Assembly: GCF_016862975.1 (NCBI RefSeq)
Contig: NZ_BONZ01000068.1
Span: 1-64,000 of the forward strand
Source of the DNA: Rugosimonospora africana
Lineage (GTDB): Bacteria; Actinomycetota; Actinomycetes; Mycobacteriales; Micromonosporaceae
Direction: 5' to 3'
DNA length: 64,000 bases
Made by a program: the position numbers and the translations under genes. Shown in pieces: positions 1-7,959 of the stretch. Every line of letters begins with the position of its first letter. Within the stretch, counting starts at the first letter, position 1. Below the pieces are notes generated by a model. The model was given only the letters and a program-made list of their open reading frames with translations, had not been told where the DNA came from and made no database searches.

Positions 1-1
1 C

Positions 2-310
2 CGCATGCTTGGCCCGGCGCTGCCGTTGTCGCAGCGGGTGTTCAGTTGCGACGGGTGTGGTTACCAGGCCGACCGGGATCACAACGCGGCGGTCAATCTC
101 GCCGTCTGGGGCGAGCAGCACCACACCCAGACCCGGGACCCCGAGGTACGAGGCCCGGTCACCAACGCCTCCCGAGGGGCAGGCTCTGACCCACACCCAG
201 GTGTGGGTGAAACCGACCCCGGTGACGGAGGAACCCCACCACCACACCCCCAGGAGTGCGGTGGCAGGGACGCCCGAGGAGGGCGCTGTCAGACGAGTCA
301 ACAACCGTGA
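2..310 (+). CDS. tnpB: TnpB (IS200/IS605 OrfB) C-terminal end, cut by window start
   Basis: Only the last ~100 codons are in view. The sequence shows the C-terminal half of the TnpB zinc finger (FSCDGCGY, one CxxC pair) followed by DRDHNAAVNLAVWGEQ. That block is the hallmark of TnpB/IS605 OrfB proteins and carries the last RuvC aspartate. TnpB is an RNA-guided nuclease encoded by IS200/IS605 transposons. After the conserved block comes a long, hydrophilic Gly/Pro-rich tail up to a TGA at 308-310. The 5' part lies outside the window, so intactness and the presence of TnpA cannot be judged. The family call is confident; whether the element is active is unknown. Confidence 0.85.
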   Translation, partial: RMLGPALPLSQRVFSCDGCGYQADRDHNAAVNLAVWGEQHHTQTRDPEVRGPVTNASRGAGSDPHPGVGETDPGDGGTPPPHPQECGGRDARGGRCQTSQQP

Positions 311-330
311 CTTTGAGACAGACCGTAGGC
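120..330 (+). ncRNA. Possible omega-RNA / right end of the IS605-type element
   Basis: In TnpB elements the guide RNA (omegaRNA/reRNA) overlaps the 3' end of tnpB and runs to the right end of the element. Here the low-complexity tail contains short hairpins (CGCCC-GAGGA-GGGCG near 269-283) and then a sharp change to the ABC transporter gene. Position and hairpins fit, but neither the exact RNA end nor the element boundary can be fixed by eye. Confidence 0.35.
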
Positions 331-336
331 TTTGGC

Positions 337-2043
337 ATGGTCGAGACGTATCCCCCGCCCCGGCTCAGCGACATCCGTACGCCCGGTCGGTTCCTCCGGT
401 GGCTGGCCCGCAGCCAGCCGAAACGCATCCTGGCCGGAGCATTCCTGGGCACCACCTGGATGATCGGGCTGATCGTCCCGCCGTGGCTGCTGTCCAAGGC
501 GGTCGATGAGGGACTCATTCCCGGCGACCTCGGCCGGCTGGTCGAGTGGGTTGCCGCGCTGATCGGCGTGGGCGTGCTCACCGCGTACCTGTCGATCATG
601 CGGCACCGCACCATGACCCGCATCCGGATGGACGGCGCTTTCCGCACCGTGACCGCGGTGAACCGGCATGCCACCGTGCTCGGCGCGACGCTGTCCCGGC
701 GGGTGACCAGCGGCGAGGTGGTCACGATCGGGATCGGCGATGTGGGAGCGGTCGCCATGGCACTGACGATGGCCGGGCCGGGGTTCGGTGGGCTGGTCGC
801 CTACGCGGTTGTCGTGGTCCTGGTCTTCGCCATCTCGCCGCTCCTGGCGATCATCGTGCTGGCCGGCGTGCCGGTCCTGGCCGGCGTGGTCGGGCCGCTC
901 CTCAAGCGGCTGAACCACACCGGCACCGCGTACCGGCAACGGCAGGGCGTCGCGACCGCGCGGATCGTCGACATCGTCGGCGGGCTGCGCGTGCTCAGCG
1001 GCCTCGGTGGCAAGGACGTCTTCGCCCGGCGGTACCGCGCCGACTCGGCGGCACTGCGGGTCGAGGGGTACCGCGTCGGTGCGGTGTCGAGCTGGATCGC
1101 CGCCTGCGGTGTCGGTCTGCCGGCGTTGTTCCTCGCGGTCGTGACGTGGATCGCGGCGCGGATGGCCGCACAGGGCACGATCCGGCCAGGCGACTTGGTA
1201 GCTGTCTACGGATATGTCGGCCTTCTAGTCATTCCGGTGTTCCAGTTCATCGAGGCCGGCGAGTCGCTGAGCCGCGCCCTGGTGGCGGCGAGCCGGATCG
1301 TGCGCTTCCTCAACCTGGCGCCGGACCGGTCGACCGGCACCGGAGCCGCACCGCCGCGCCCGTCGGAACTGCACGAGCCGCGGTCCGGTGTCCGGATCGC
1401 GGCCGGCGAGTTCGTGGCTCTCGTCGGCGCGCGCCCGGCCGAGGCCGAGGCCGTCATCGAACGGCTCGGCGGATTCGCGCCGTCGGATGCGACCTGGGGC
1501 GGTGTGCGACTCGACGCGATCGACGCTGACGAGCTTCGGCGCCGGATCGTGGTCGCGGACAACGACGCGTACCTGTTCGCCGGCGCGTTCCGCGAGGTCG
1601 TCGGCGGCGCCGACGACGCCAGTGTGCTGGCCGCGGTCGATGCCGCGGCGGTGAGGGACGTGGTGGAGGCGCTGCCCGACGGGTTGAACACGCGGATTCG
1701 CGGCCGGGCCGCGAATCTGTCGGGCGGTCAACGGCAGCGGGTACGCCTGGTCCGCGCGCTGCTGGCCGACCCGGAGATCCTGCTCGCCGCGGAACCCACG
1801 TCGGCCGTGGACGCGCACACCGAGGCCGCGATGGTCGACGGGCTGCGGCGCGCTCGCTCCGGTCGCACCACCGTGGTGACGACCACGTCACCGCTGGTCC
1901 TCGATCGAGCCGACCGGGTGATGTTCCTGGTCGACGGCGTGGTCGTCGCCACCGGAACGCACGCCGAGCTGCTCACCGGCGAGTCCGGGTATCGCGCCGT
2001 GGTCGCGCGCACCGCCGGAGAGGCCGCAGAGGTGCGCCGATGA
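337..2043 (+). CDS. ABC exporter half-transporter, degenerate NBD
   Basis: A 568-residue fused TMD-NBD exporter subunit: six hydrophobic helices in residues ~20-290, then an ATPase domain. The NBD is degenerate. The Walker A position (~363) reads GARPAEAEA with no GKS/T. Walker B (~482) reads ILLAAEPTS, so the Asp is gone, and the H-loop position (~514) reads TTTSPL with no His. The signature LSGGQRQR (~460) is intact. The next gene has the opposite pattern, so the two should form a heterodimer with one working ATP site. The substrate is unknown (multidrug, lipid or peptide type). An in-frame start at 256 lies inside the transposon tail; ATG 337 fits family length, although its ribosome-binding site is weak. 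Confidence 0.9.
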   Translation: MVETYPPPRLSDIRTPGRFLRWLARSQPKRILAGAFLGTTWMIGLIVPPWLLSKAVDEGLIPGDLGRLVEWVAALIGVGVLTAYLSIMRHRTMTRIRMDGAFRTVTAVNRHATVLGATLSRRVTSGEVVTIGIGDVGAVAMALTMAGPGFGGLVAYAVVVVLVFAISPLLAIIVLAGVPVLAGVVGPLLKRLNHTGTAYRQRQGVATARIVDIVGGLRVLSGLGGKDVFARRYRADSAALRVEGYRVGAVSSWIAACGVGLPALFLAVVTWIAARMAAQGTIRPGDLVAVYGYVGLLVIPVFQFIEAGESLSRALVAASRIVRFLNLAPDRSTGTGAAPPRPSELHEPRSGVRIAAGEFVALVGARPAEAEAVIERLGGFAPSDATWGGVRLDAIDADELRRRIVVADNDAYLFAGAFREVVGGADDASVLAAVDAAAVRDVVEALPDGLNTRIRGRAANLSGGQRQRVRLVRALLADPEILLAAEPTSAVDAHTEAAMVDGLRRARSGRTTVVTTTSPLVLDRADRVMFLVDGVVVATGTHAELLTGESGYRAVVARTAGEAAEVRR

Positions 2044-3785
2044 CCGTCGATCAGCTGCCGGTCGCCGGTACCCGCCAGGTGTGGCGCGCCGCCGGACGGC
2101 TGGTCGGGCGCGAGCGCCGCGCGGTCGCCGTCGTGCTGGCGCTCAACGGGCTCGCCGCGATCGCCGGGCTGGTCGGGCCGTGGCTGCTCGGCCGGATCAT
2201 CGACGCCATCACCGGGGCGCACGACCCCGCGCAGCGGCACGCCGCGGTCGGCACCGTCGACCGGCTCGCCGCCGTGATCCTCACGATGACGGCCGCGTCG
2301 ATGCTGCTCACCCGGTACGCGCGGCTGGTCGCGTTCCGGTTCGGCGAGCGTACGGCGGCACGGGTGCGCGAGGAGTTCCTCGACCGTACGCTCGCGCTGC
2401 CCGCCGCCGCCGTCGAGCAGGCATCGACCGGCGACCTGACCGCGCGCGGCACCACCGATGTCTCGAACGTCGCCTACACGCTGCGCGACGCCATGCCCGA
2501 TGTCCTGCTCTCGCTGGTACAGGCTCTCGTCATCGTCGTCGCGGTCGTTCTGCTGGATCCGGTCCTCGGAGCGTGCGGCATCGTCAGCCTCGCCGGCGCC
2601 TGGGGTGCCGCCCGCTGGTACCTGCGGCGTGCGCGTGCGGCCTACCTCGCCGAAGGTGCCGCGCACTCGGTTCTCGCCGAGGAGCTGACCGCGACAGCCA
2701 CCGGCGCCCGCACGGTCGAGGCGCTGTCGCTGGCCCAGCGTCGCATCGCCGCCGGCGACGACGCCATCGCCGGATCACGGCGGGCGCGGCTGCGTACGCT
2801 CGCGCTGCGTACCGTGCTGTATCCAGCCGTCGACATCTCGTACGTCATCCCGGTCGCCGGTGTGCTGCTCATCGGCGGCGCCTTCTACCATCGCTCGGAC
2901 CTCGGTACCGTCGTCGCTGCCGCGCTCTACCTGCGCCAACTGGCCGCGCCGCTGGACGTCGTGCTGATGTGGGTCGAGGAGTTGCAGAGCAGCGGTGCGT
3001 CCTTCGCGCGTGTCGAGGGGCTCGCCGATCTCACCGAACCCCGTCCGGTGGCCGACGCCGAACCGGCCGACGATCGCATCGCCGTCACGGATGTCCGGTA
3101 CGCCTACGACGAGGGCCGCGACGTGCTGCACGGCGTCGACCTCACGGTACGGCCGGGCGAACGGCTCGCGGTCGTCGGTGCCTCCGGGGCCGGCAAGTCG
3201 ACTCTCGGGCGGCTGCTGGCCGGCGTCGACCGGCCGCGTACCGGTTCGGTGACCGTCGGCGGCGTGCCGATCGCCGACCTTCGGCCGGAGCGGCTCCGGG
3301 AACAGGTCGTCCTGGTGACGCAGGAGTACCACGTCTTCCACGACTCGATCCGCGGCAACCTGCTCATCGCGCGCCCGGAAGCGACCGACGCGCAACTGCT
3401 CGCGGCGCTCGACGCGGTCGGCGCGTCCTGGGCCGGGAACCTCGACACCGTGGTCGGCGGCGATGCGCTGAGGCTCGACGGTGCACAGGCACAGCAGCTC
3501 GCGCTGGCCCGGGTCGTACTCGCCGATCCGCACACGGTGATCCTGGACGAGGCGACCGCGATGCTGGACCCGGCCACGGCACGCGACGCCGAGCGGGCGC
3601 TGGCCGCGGTACTCGACGGCCGTACGGTCATCGCCATCGCCCACCGCCTGCAGACCGCGCACGACGCCGACCGGGTCGCCGTGATGGACGGCGGTGCGGT
3701 GACCGAATCGGGTACGCACGACGAACTGGTCGCGGCCGGCGGCACGTACGCGGCGCTGTGGCGTTCGTGGCACACCGCGCGCTGA
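2040..3785 (+). CDS. ABC exporter half-transporter, catalytically competent NBD
   Basis: A 581-residue TMD-NBD exporter subunit that starts by ATGA overlap with the stop of the preceding subunit, so the two are translationally coupled. Walker A is canonical (GASGAGKST, ~379), as are the Q-loop (VTQEYHVF), Walker B (VILDEATAML, ~500) and the H-loop (IAIAHRL, ~534). The signature, however, is LDGAQAQQ instead of LSGGQ (~479). Its Walker A would pair with the partner's intact LSGGQ to make the single catalytic site. This resembles heterodimeric bacterial exporters with one consensus site. No local regulator or substrate-linked gene is evident. Confidence 0.92.
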   Translation: MTVDQLPVAGTRQVWRAAGRLVGRERRAVAVVLALNGLAAIAGLVGPWLLGRIIDAITGAHDPAQRHAAVGTVDRLAAVILTMTAASMLLTRYARLVAFRFGERTAARVREEFLDRTLALPAAAVEQASTGDLTARGTTDVSNVAYTLRDAMPDVLLSLVQALVIVVAVVLLDPVLGACGIVSLAGAWGAARWYLRRARAAYLAEGAAHSVLAEELTATATGARTVEALSLAQRRIAAGDDAIAGSRRARLRTLALRTVLYPAVDISYVIPVAGVLLIGGAFYHRSDLGTVVAAALYLRQLAAPLDVVLMWVEELQSSGASFARVEGLADLTEPRPVADAEPADDRIAVTDVRYAYDEGRDVLHGVDLTVRPGERLAVVGASGAGKSTLGRLLAGVDRPRTGSVTVGGVPIADLRPERLREQVVLVTQEYHVFHDSIRGNLLIARPEATDAQLLAALDAVGASWAGNLDTVVGGDALRLDGAQAQQLALARVVLADPHTVILDEATAMLDPATARDAERALAAVLDGRTVIAIAHRLQTAHDADRVAVMDGGAVTESGTHDELVAAGGTYAALWRSWHTAR

Positions 3786-3826
3786 CGATCCGCCACCGAA
3801 GCCGTCACTGGTCGCCTTCTCCCCGA

Positions 3827-4288
3827 TCAGTCTGACGAGCCGGGAGCGGCAAACCGCTGCTGGAACGTGAACGCCTCCGCCGTCGGTCCACGCTCGGCCA
3901 GCAGGTCGAGCCGGTCTCGTGCCTCCTTGAGTGTCGGGATCGTGCCGGCCGGCACCCACCACAGCACCGAGTGCGCGCCCAGCCCGTCGTGGGAGAACCA
4001 CTCCCGGCGGCGGCGCAGCAGGTCGAGGTGAGCGGTGCGGTACATGTAGTCGTACAGCGTCTCGACGCTCTCCCACACCGACATGTTCACCATCACGTCC
4101 GGACCGTACGGGCGCAGTGCGGTGGCGTCGGACCCGCCGTCGTCGACGAGTCGCCAGACGAAGCCGGGGGCGGCGTCGGCCAGTGCGTTGATTTCCTCGA
4201 GCCGGGTCATGAAGCCGGCCATCTCGGGAGTGTCGAGCGGCTCGCGGGGCAGGGCGACGTTCAACTGGGCGAGGTGATGGTCCGTCAT
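3827..4288 (-). CDS. DUF3291 family protein
   Basis: A 153-residue soluble protein beginning MTDHHLAQLNVALPREPLDTPEM and containing NMSVWESVETLYDYMY and HSVLWWVPAGTIPTLKEARDRLD, which match the DUF3291 family (a ferredoxin-like alpha/beta barrel similar to ABM monooxygenases). The biochemical role of the family is not established. It lies 33 bp downstream of the SufR-like regulator on the same strand and is probably its operon partner. Confidence 0.8.
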   Translation of the reverse strand: MTDHHLAQLNVALPREPLDTPEMAGFMTRLEEINALADAAPGFVWRLVDDGGSDATALRPYGPDVMVNMSVWESVETLYDYMYRTAHLDLLRRRREWFSHDGLGAHSVLWWVPAGTIPTLKEARDRLDLLAERGPTAEAFTFQQRFAAPGSSD

Positions 4289-4321
4289 GGCGTCGAGCAG
4301 ACCACGCCCCGATGTTCTATG

Positions 4322-5059
4322 TCAATCGTGATTGTTTTTAGAAGCGAGATCGATGACCACGCAGCAGTTCGTGCCGGTCGGCGCGATCCGCGGCACGGCC
4401 GGCGATCCGCCCAGCCCGTCACTCGACCGCTCGCCCAGGTCCGCGCCCCGACTCGCGCTCAGGCCGTCCAGCAGGCCCTCCAGCAGAGCGAGATTCATGC
4501 CGCACACCAGTGGCGGGTAGTCCCGCGCCAACGCGTGGAACGGGCAGTTGCGCAACACGATCGAATCGTCGCGCCGCTGCGGCTCGTACCCCTGCCCGGC
4601 AAGCACCTCGACGATCCCGGCGGCCGCGTCGGAGCCCGCGCGGTCGGCGTCACCCTCTCGAAGAGCGGCGGCGGCCAGCCCTGCCGACCGGCCCCGGTCG
4701 CGGGCCACGGCGAACAGCTTCTCGTCGGCGGCCGCGCGCTCCACCGTCTCCGCCAGCAACTCGGCGACGGCGAGGTACCGGCGCGGCGGAAGGCTCACCT
4801 CGTGGTCGGTGGCCGAGCGCCGGTACAGCTTCGCCGGCCGGCCCGCCCCCGGACCGGTGCGCCCCGACCTGCGCCCGAACGACACGTCCAGCAGCCCGGC
4901 CGTGGCCAGCCGGTCGAGATGGAAGGCGGCCAGGGTACGCCCGATGCCGCACGCCGAGGCGACCTCGTCGCGGCCCACCGGCTCGTCCTGGCTCACCGCG
5001 TACTCGTAGACCGCCCGGCGTACCGGCTCGCGCAGTTCGCCAATGGCCTCGACCGACAT
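4322..5059 (-). CDS. ArsR/DeoR-type winged-helix regulator, SufR-like
   Basis: A 245-residue transcription factor with an N-terminal winged HTH (residues ~8-60; VASACGIGRTLAAFHLDRLATAGLL) and a basic wing (RRSGRTGPGAGRPAKLYRR). The C-terminal half carries cysteines in NCPFHALARDYPPLVCGMN and NCCVV, a C-x13-C pair plus a late Cys pair. This resembles the Fe-S-ligating Cys set of SufR-type repressors. Fe-S sensing is inference from this spacing; no suf genes are nearby. It likely forms an operon with the DUF3291 gene downstream. Confidence 0.75.
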   Translation of the reverse strand: MSVEAIGELREPVRRAVYEYAVSQDEPVGRDEVASACGIGRTLAAFHLDRLATAGLLDVSFGRRSGRTGPGAGRPAKLYRRSATDHEVSLPPRRYLAVAELLAETVERAAADEKLFAVARDRGRSAGLAAAALREGDADRAGSDAAAGIVEVLAGQGYEPQRRDDSIVLRNCPFHALARDYPPLVCGMNLALLEGLLDGLSASRGADLGERSSDGLGGSPAVPRIAPTGTNCCVVIDLASKNNHD

Positions 5060-5140
5060 CCCGCAACGGTAGCGCGGGCCGCCCCCGCCGCCGTGGGACG
5101 GCGAGCGGCCGGCGAGCAGCCGGACGGCGGGGGGACGCCG

Positions 5141-5581
5141 CTACCCGTCCTGCTCGGAGCCGGCGTCGAAGCGCTGCTGGTGCCGGCGGATCTCGGTGTG
5201 GTGGTCGGCCGACCAGGCGGCCAGCGCGAGCACCGTGGACAGCAGCGAGGCGCCCAGGTCGGTCAGCGCGTATTCGACCCGTGGCGGCACCTCCGGGTAC
5301 GCCGTCCGGGTGACCAGGCCGTTGCGCCGCAACTGCTTCAGCGTCAGCGTCAGCATGCGCTGGGAGATGCCCGGGATCGCGTCGGTGAGGTCGGAGTAGC
5401 GGGTCGGGCCGCTCTCGAGGGTACCGATGATCAGCACGCTCCACTTGTCGCCGACCAGGTCGAGGATCTCCCGGATGAAGTCGGCGTCGCGATCGCTCCA
5501 CTGCGCGCACGGCCCCGGCACGGTTCGCACGTTTCTCCGGACACCGGTCCGGGCCTTCCGCACCGCCCTCGCACCCACCAC
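5141..5581 (-). CDS. HxlR-family transcriptional regulator
   Basis: A 146-residue protein with the HxlR core (IREILDLVGDKWSVLIIGTLESGPTRYSDL, then ISQRMLTLTLKQLRRNGLVTR and PPRVEYALTDLG). HxlR proteins are dimeric winged-helix regulators, several of which respond to thiol-reactive or quinone-like compounds through an N-terminal Cys. A Cys is present here in PGPCAQW. It is divergent from a DsbA/FrnE-like gene, and a perfect palindrome lies between them, so control of that gene (and itself) is the simplest reading. The exact start is uncertain, since several in-frame starts precede the conserved core. Confidence 0.88.
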   Translation of the reverse strand: MVGARAVRKARTGVRRNVRTVPGPCAQWSDRDADFIREILDLVGDKWSVLIIGTLESGPTRYSDLTDAIPGISQRMLTLTLKQLRRNGLVTRTAYPEVPPRVEYALTDLGASLLSTVLALAAWSADHHTEIRRHQQRFDAGSEQDG

Positions 5582-5606
5582 CGATCCCCTCCCCTGTCGC
5601 TACTAC

Positions 5607-5620
5607 GCACATAGATGTGC
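5607..5620. promoter_or_regulatory. Candidate HxlR operator (perfect palindrome)
   Basis: GCACATAGATGTGC is an inverted repeat with 6-bp arms around AG. It sits in the 105-bp space between the divergent HxlR and DsbA-like genes. TACGCACA recurs at 5654-5661 (TACGCACAATTC). Location and symmetry support an operator; binding is inferred. Confidence 0.5.
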
Positions 5621-5686
5621 CTTTTGTACGCCTCCGAATCTAATGCACCATGGGGCTACGCACAATTCGTAAGTAGTGAGGGGATC

Positions 5687-6322
5687 ATGAGGATCGAATT
5701 CTGGTCGGACATCGTCTGCCCGTGGTGCGGGCTGATGGATCACCGGCTGAACCGGGCACTGGGGCGCTTCGAGCACAGCCCGGACGTCCAGGTCGTCCAC
5801 CGGTCGTTTCAACTGCATCCCGACCTGCCGCGGGACGGGGTCACGCAACGCGAGCTGTTCGACATGTTCGGGGTGGCGCGCGCCACCGGCGAGCGGACGC
5901 TGCGCGGCACCGAGGAATCCGCCGCGGCCGACGGCCTGGCGCCGTACCACGCGCTGGACCGCACGCTCGGCCCGACCGACCTGGCGCACGAGCTGCTGGC
6001 GTACGCGACCGATCGGGGTCGGGGCGCCGAGGTCTGGTCGGCGATGTTCCGGGCCCACTTCGGCGAGGCCCGCAAGCTGTGGATCCTCGATCAGGTGCTC
6101 GACTTCGCGGCGGAGGTGGGCCTGGACCGGGACGGCGCGGCCAAGGCGCTGCACGACCGGCGGTACCGCGAACGGGTGGCGGCCGACCAGCAGGAGGCGC
6201 AGAGCCTCGGCGCGCACGGAACCCCGTTCATCGTTCTGGATCGCCGGTACGCCGTCCCCGGCGCGGTCGGCACCGACGAACTGCTCGCCGCCATCACCAC
6301 CGCCTGGCGGACGCGAGACTGA
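5687..6322 (+). CDS. DsbA-family oxidoreductase (FrnE-like)
   Basis: A 211-residue thioredoxin-fold protein with the active-site motif CPWC at residues 11-14 (DIVCPWCG) and the cis-Pro region GTPFIVLDRRYAVPGA near the C-terminus, as in FrnE/2-hydroxychromene-2-carboxylate isomerase-like DsbA proteins. There is no signal peptide, so it is cytosolic. ATG 5687 follows a good ribosome-binding site (GAGGGG). It is divergent from the HxlR regulator with a palindrome between, which suggests induction by electrophilic or thiol stress. Confidence 0.88.
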   Translation: MRIEFWSDIVCPWCGLMDHRLNRALGRFEHSPDVQVVHRSFQLHPDLPRDGVTQRELFDMFGVARATGERTLRGTEESAAADGLAPYHALDRTLGPTDLAHELLAYATDRGRGAEVWSAMFRAHFGEARKLWILDQVLDFAAEVGLDRDGAAKALHDRRYRERVAADQQEAQSLGAHGTPFIVLDRRYAVPGAVGTDELLAAITTAWRTRD

Positions 6323-6421
6323 CCTCGGCAACGACCCGACCGGGATCGCGGTTACCGTCGTCACGACCCGTAGAGTGGTCGGGATCTTGCGGTACGCGAG
6401 GCTGGGAGGGAGCAGGGCCAA

Positions 6422-7207
6422 GTGATCATCCTGATGCACAGCTCGAAGACGATGCGGCCGCCGACCTCCGGCACGAAGCCGACCGGTACGCCGGTGCTCC
6501 TGGACCGGGCCGAGGAACTCATCGGGTACCTGCGGACGCTGTCCACCTCGCAGCTGGCCAAGGTGATGGCGATCTCGCCCGACCTCGCCGAGAAGACCCG
6601 CGACCAGTACGCCCGGTGGAGCACCGATCCGGCCGACCAGGCACCCGCGGCCGAGAGCTTCGTCGGCGACATCTACAGCGGGCTGCGCGTCGACTCGTTC
6701 GGCGGGGCGGACCGGCGCTACGCCGACACGCACGTGCGGATCCTCTCCGGCCTGTACGGGATCCTGCGGCCGTTCGACGGGATCAGCCCGTACCGGCTGG
6801 AGATGGGCTACCGGCTGCGGCCGGCCGGGCACGCGAACCTGTACCAGTTCTGGGGCACAGCCATTTCGGAGCAGTTGCCCGCCTCCGGCCGGGTGGTGAA
6901 CCTGGCCGCCGGCGAGTACAGCAAGACGGTCACCGGCCACATCGCCGCCGACCGGGTGGTGACGCCGAAGTTCCTCACCGTCCACCCCGCGAGCGGAGAG
7001 CCGAAGTTCGTCGTGGTGCACGCGAAGATCGCCCGGGGTGCGTTCGCCCGGTGGCTGGTCACCGCGCGGGTCAAGGACACCGACTCCGCGCTGGCCGGTT
7101 TCAGCGACATCGGGTACCGGTACGACGAAAAGTTGAGCACGCCCACCGAGCCGGCCTTCGTGTGCCAGGAGTTTGGCGGCAAGGGGTTGTCCGTCCGGCT
7201 CACCTGA
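6422..7207 (+). CDS. yaaA: YaaA-family peroxide stress protein
   Basis: A 261-residue soluble protein of the YaaA (DUF328) family. Conserved stretches include ILMHSSKTM at the N-terminus, DIYSGL, RILSGLYGILRPFDGISPYRLEMG, NLAAGEYSKTV and FVVVHAKIARGAFARWL. In Escherichia coli YaaA limits intracellular iron and DNA damage under peroxide stress and binds DNA. The start is GTG 6422 and the length is normal for the family. It is monocistronic here. Confidence 0.92.
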   Translation: MIILMHSSKTMRPPTSGTKPTGTPVLLDRAEELIGYLRTLSTSQLAKVMAISPDLAEKTRDQYARWSTDPADQAPAAESFVGDIYSGLRVDSFGGADRRYADTHVRILSGLYGILRPFDGISPYRLEMGYRLRPAGHANLYQFWGTAISEQLPASGRVVNLAAGEYSKTVTGHIAADRVVTPKFLTVHPASGEPKFVVVHAKIARGAFARWLVTARVKDTDSALAGFSDIGYRYDEKLSTPTEPAFVCQEFGGKGLSVRLT

Positions 7208-7236
7208 GCGCGGCACGGCAGAAGTCGGGTAGGGGT

Positions 7237-7253
7237 ACTCATCGAGGATGAGT
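7237..7253. promoter_or_regulatory. Inverted repeat upstream of the VanY/sensor-kinase genes
   Basis: ACTCATC-GAG-GATGAGT is a perfect 7-bp inverted repeat 47 bp upstream of the VanY-like start. Dyads of this kind are typical for NarL/LuxR-type response regulators. Autoregulation by the partner of the downstream kinase is an inference; no response-regulator gene is adjacent. Confidence 0.4.
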
Positions 7254-7299
7254 AGCGCGACTCAGGCCCCGGGCACACCGGTCATGGGACGTTACCCGC

Positions 7300-7959
7300 A
7301 TGCTTGCTCCCCTTCTCGTACCGGTGCCTCCCGGCCCGTTCTACGCCGACCCGCACGGCGTGACCGGCTCGGTACGGCGCCGGGACCGCGCGTACCGCGT
7401 CGTCACCCGGGCGCTGGCGGTGGCGCTGGTACCCGCGGCATTCACGGTCGCGCCGCGCCGGGCGCGGCACGTGGCCTGCCAGTGGGCGCTCGCGGCACGC
7501 TTTCCCGCGGAGGACCTCACCGGCCTGACGCCGGCGACCCGTGCCGCGTTCGAGGCGGCACGTACTCAGGCACTGTGGTGCGACGGCGAACTGATCGGCC
7601 TGACCGACGGGTACCGGGACGCGGAACAGCAGGCGCGCCTGTTCGCCGAGGAGGTCCGCCGCACCGGGTCGGTGGAGGCCGCCCGGCTGTGGATCCTGCC
7701 GCCGAACCAGTCGCGGCACGTGGCGGGTACCGCCGTGGACGTACGGCCGGCCGAAGGCGCCCGCTGGCTGGAGCGGCACGGGGCGCGGTATCACCTGTAC
7801 CGGCTGTACGACAACGAGTGGTGGCACTTCGAGTACCGGCCGGACGCCCAACCCGAGCGCCTGCCCCACCCCGGGGCGCCGGTACCGCCGCCGCACGACG
7901 TGCCCCCGACCGCACCCCCGACCGCACCGGCGATCAGTCATGATCTGCGGCATGGATGA
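7300..7959 (+). CDS. VanY-like D-alanyl-D-alanine carboxypeptidase (M15B)
   Basis: A 219-residue protein with the M15 zinc-peptidase signature SRHVAGTAVDV (zinc ligands His ~140 and Asp ~147) and EWWHFEY (catalytic Glu and third zinc His ~176). M15B enzymes trim the terminal D-Ala of peptidoglycan stems. The N-terminus has a hydrophobic stretch (ALAVALVPAAFTVA, ~33-46) that could be an anchor, then the catalytic domain and a Pro-rich tail. It overlaps the sensor kinase gene by 8 bp, so peptidase and kinase are co-expressed, which suggests a cell-wall stress role. Confidence 0.85.
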   Translation: MLAPLLVPVPPGPFYADPHGVTGSVRRRDRAYRVVTRALAVALVPAAFTVAPRRARHVACQWALAARFPAEDLTGLTPATRAAFEAARTQALWCDGELIGLTDGYRDAEQQARLFAEEVRRTGSVEAARLWILPPNQSRHVAGTAVDVRPAEGARWLERHGARYHLYRLYDNEWWHFEYRPDAQPERLPHPGAPVPPPHDVPPTAPPTAPAISHDLRHG

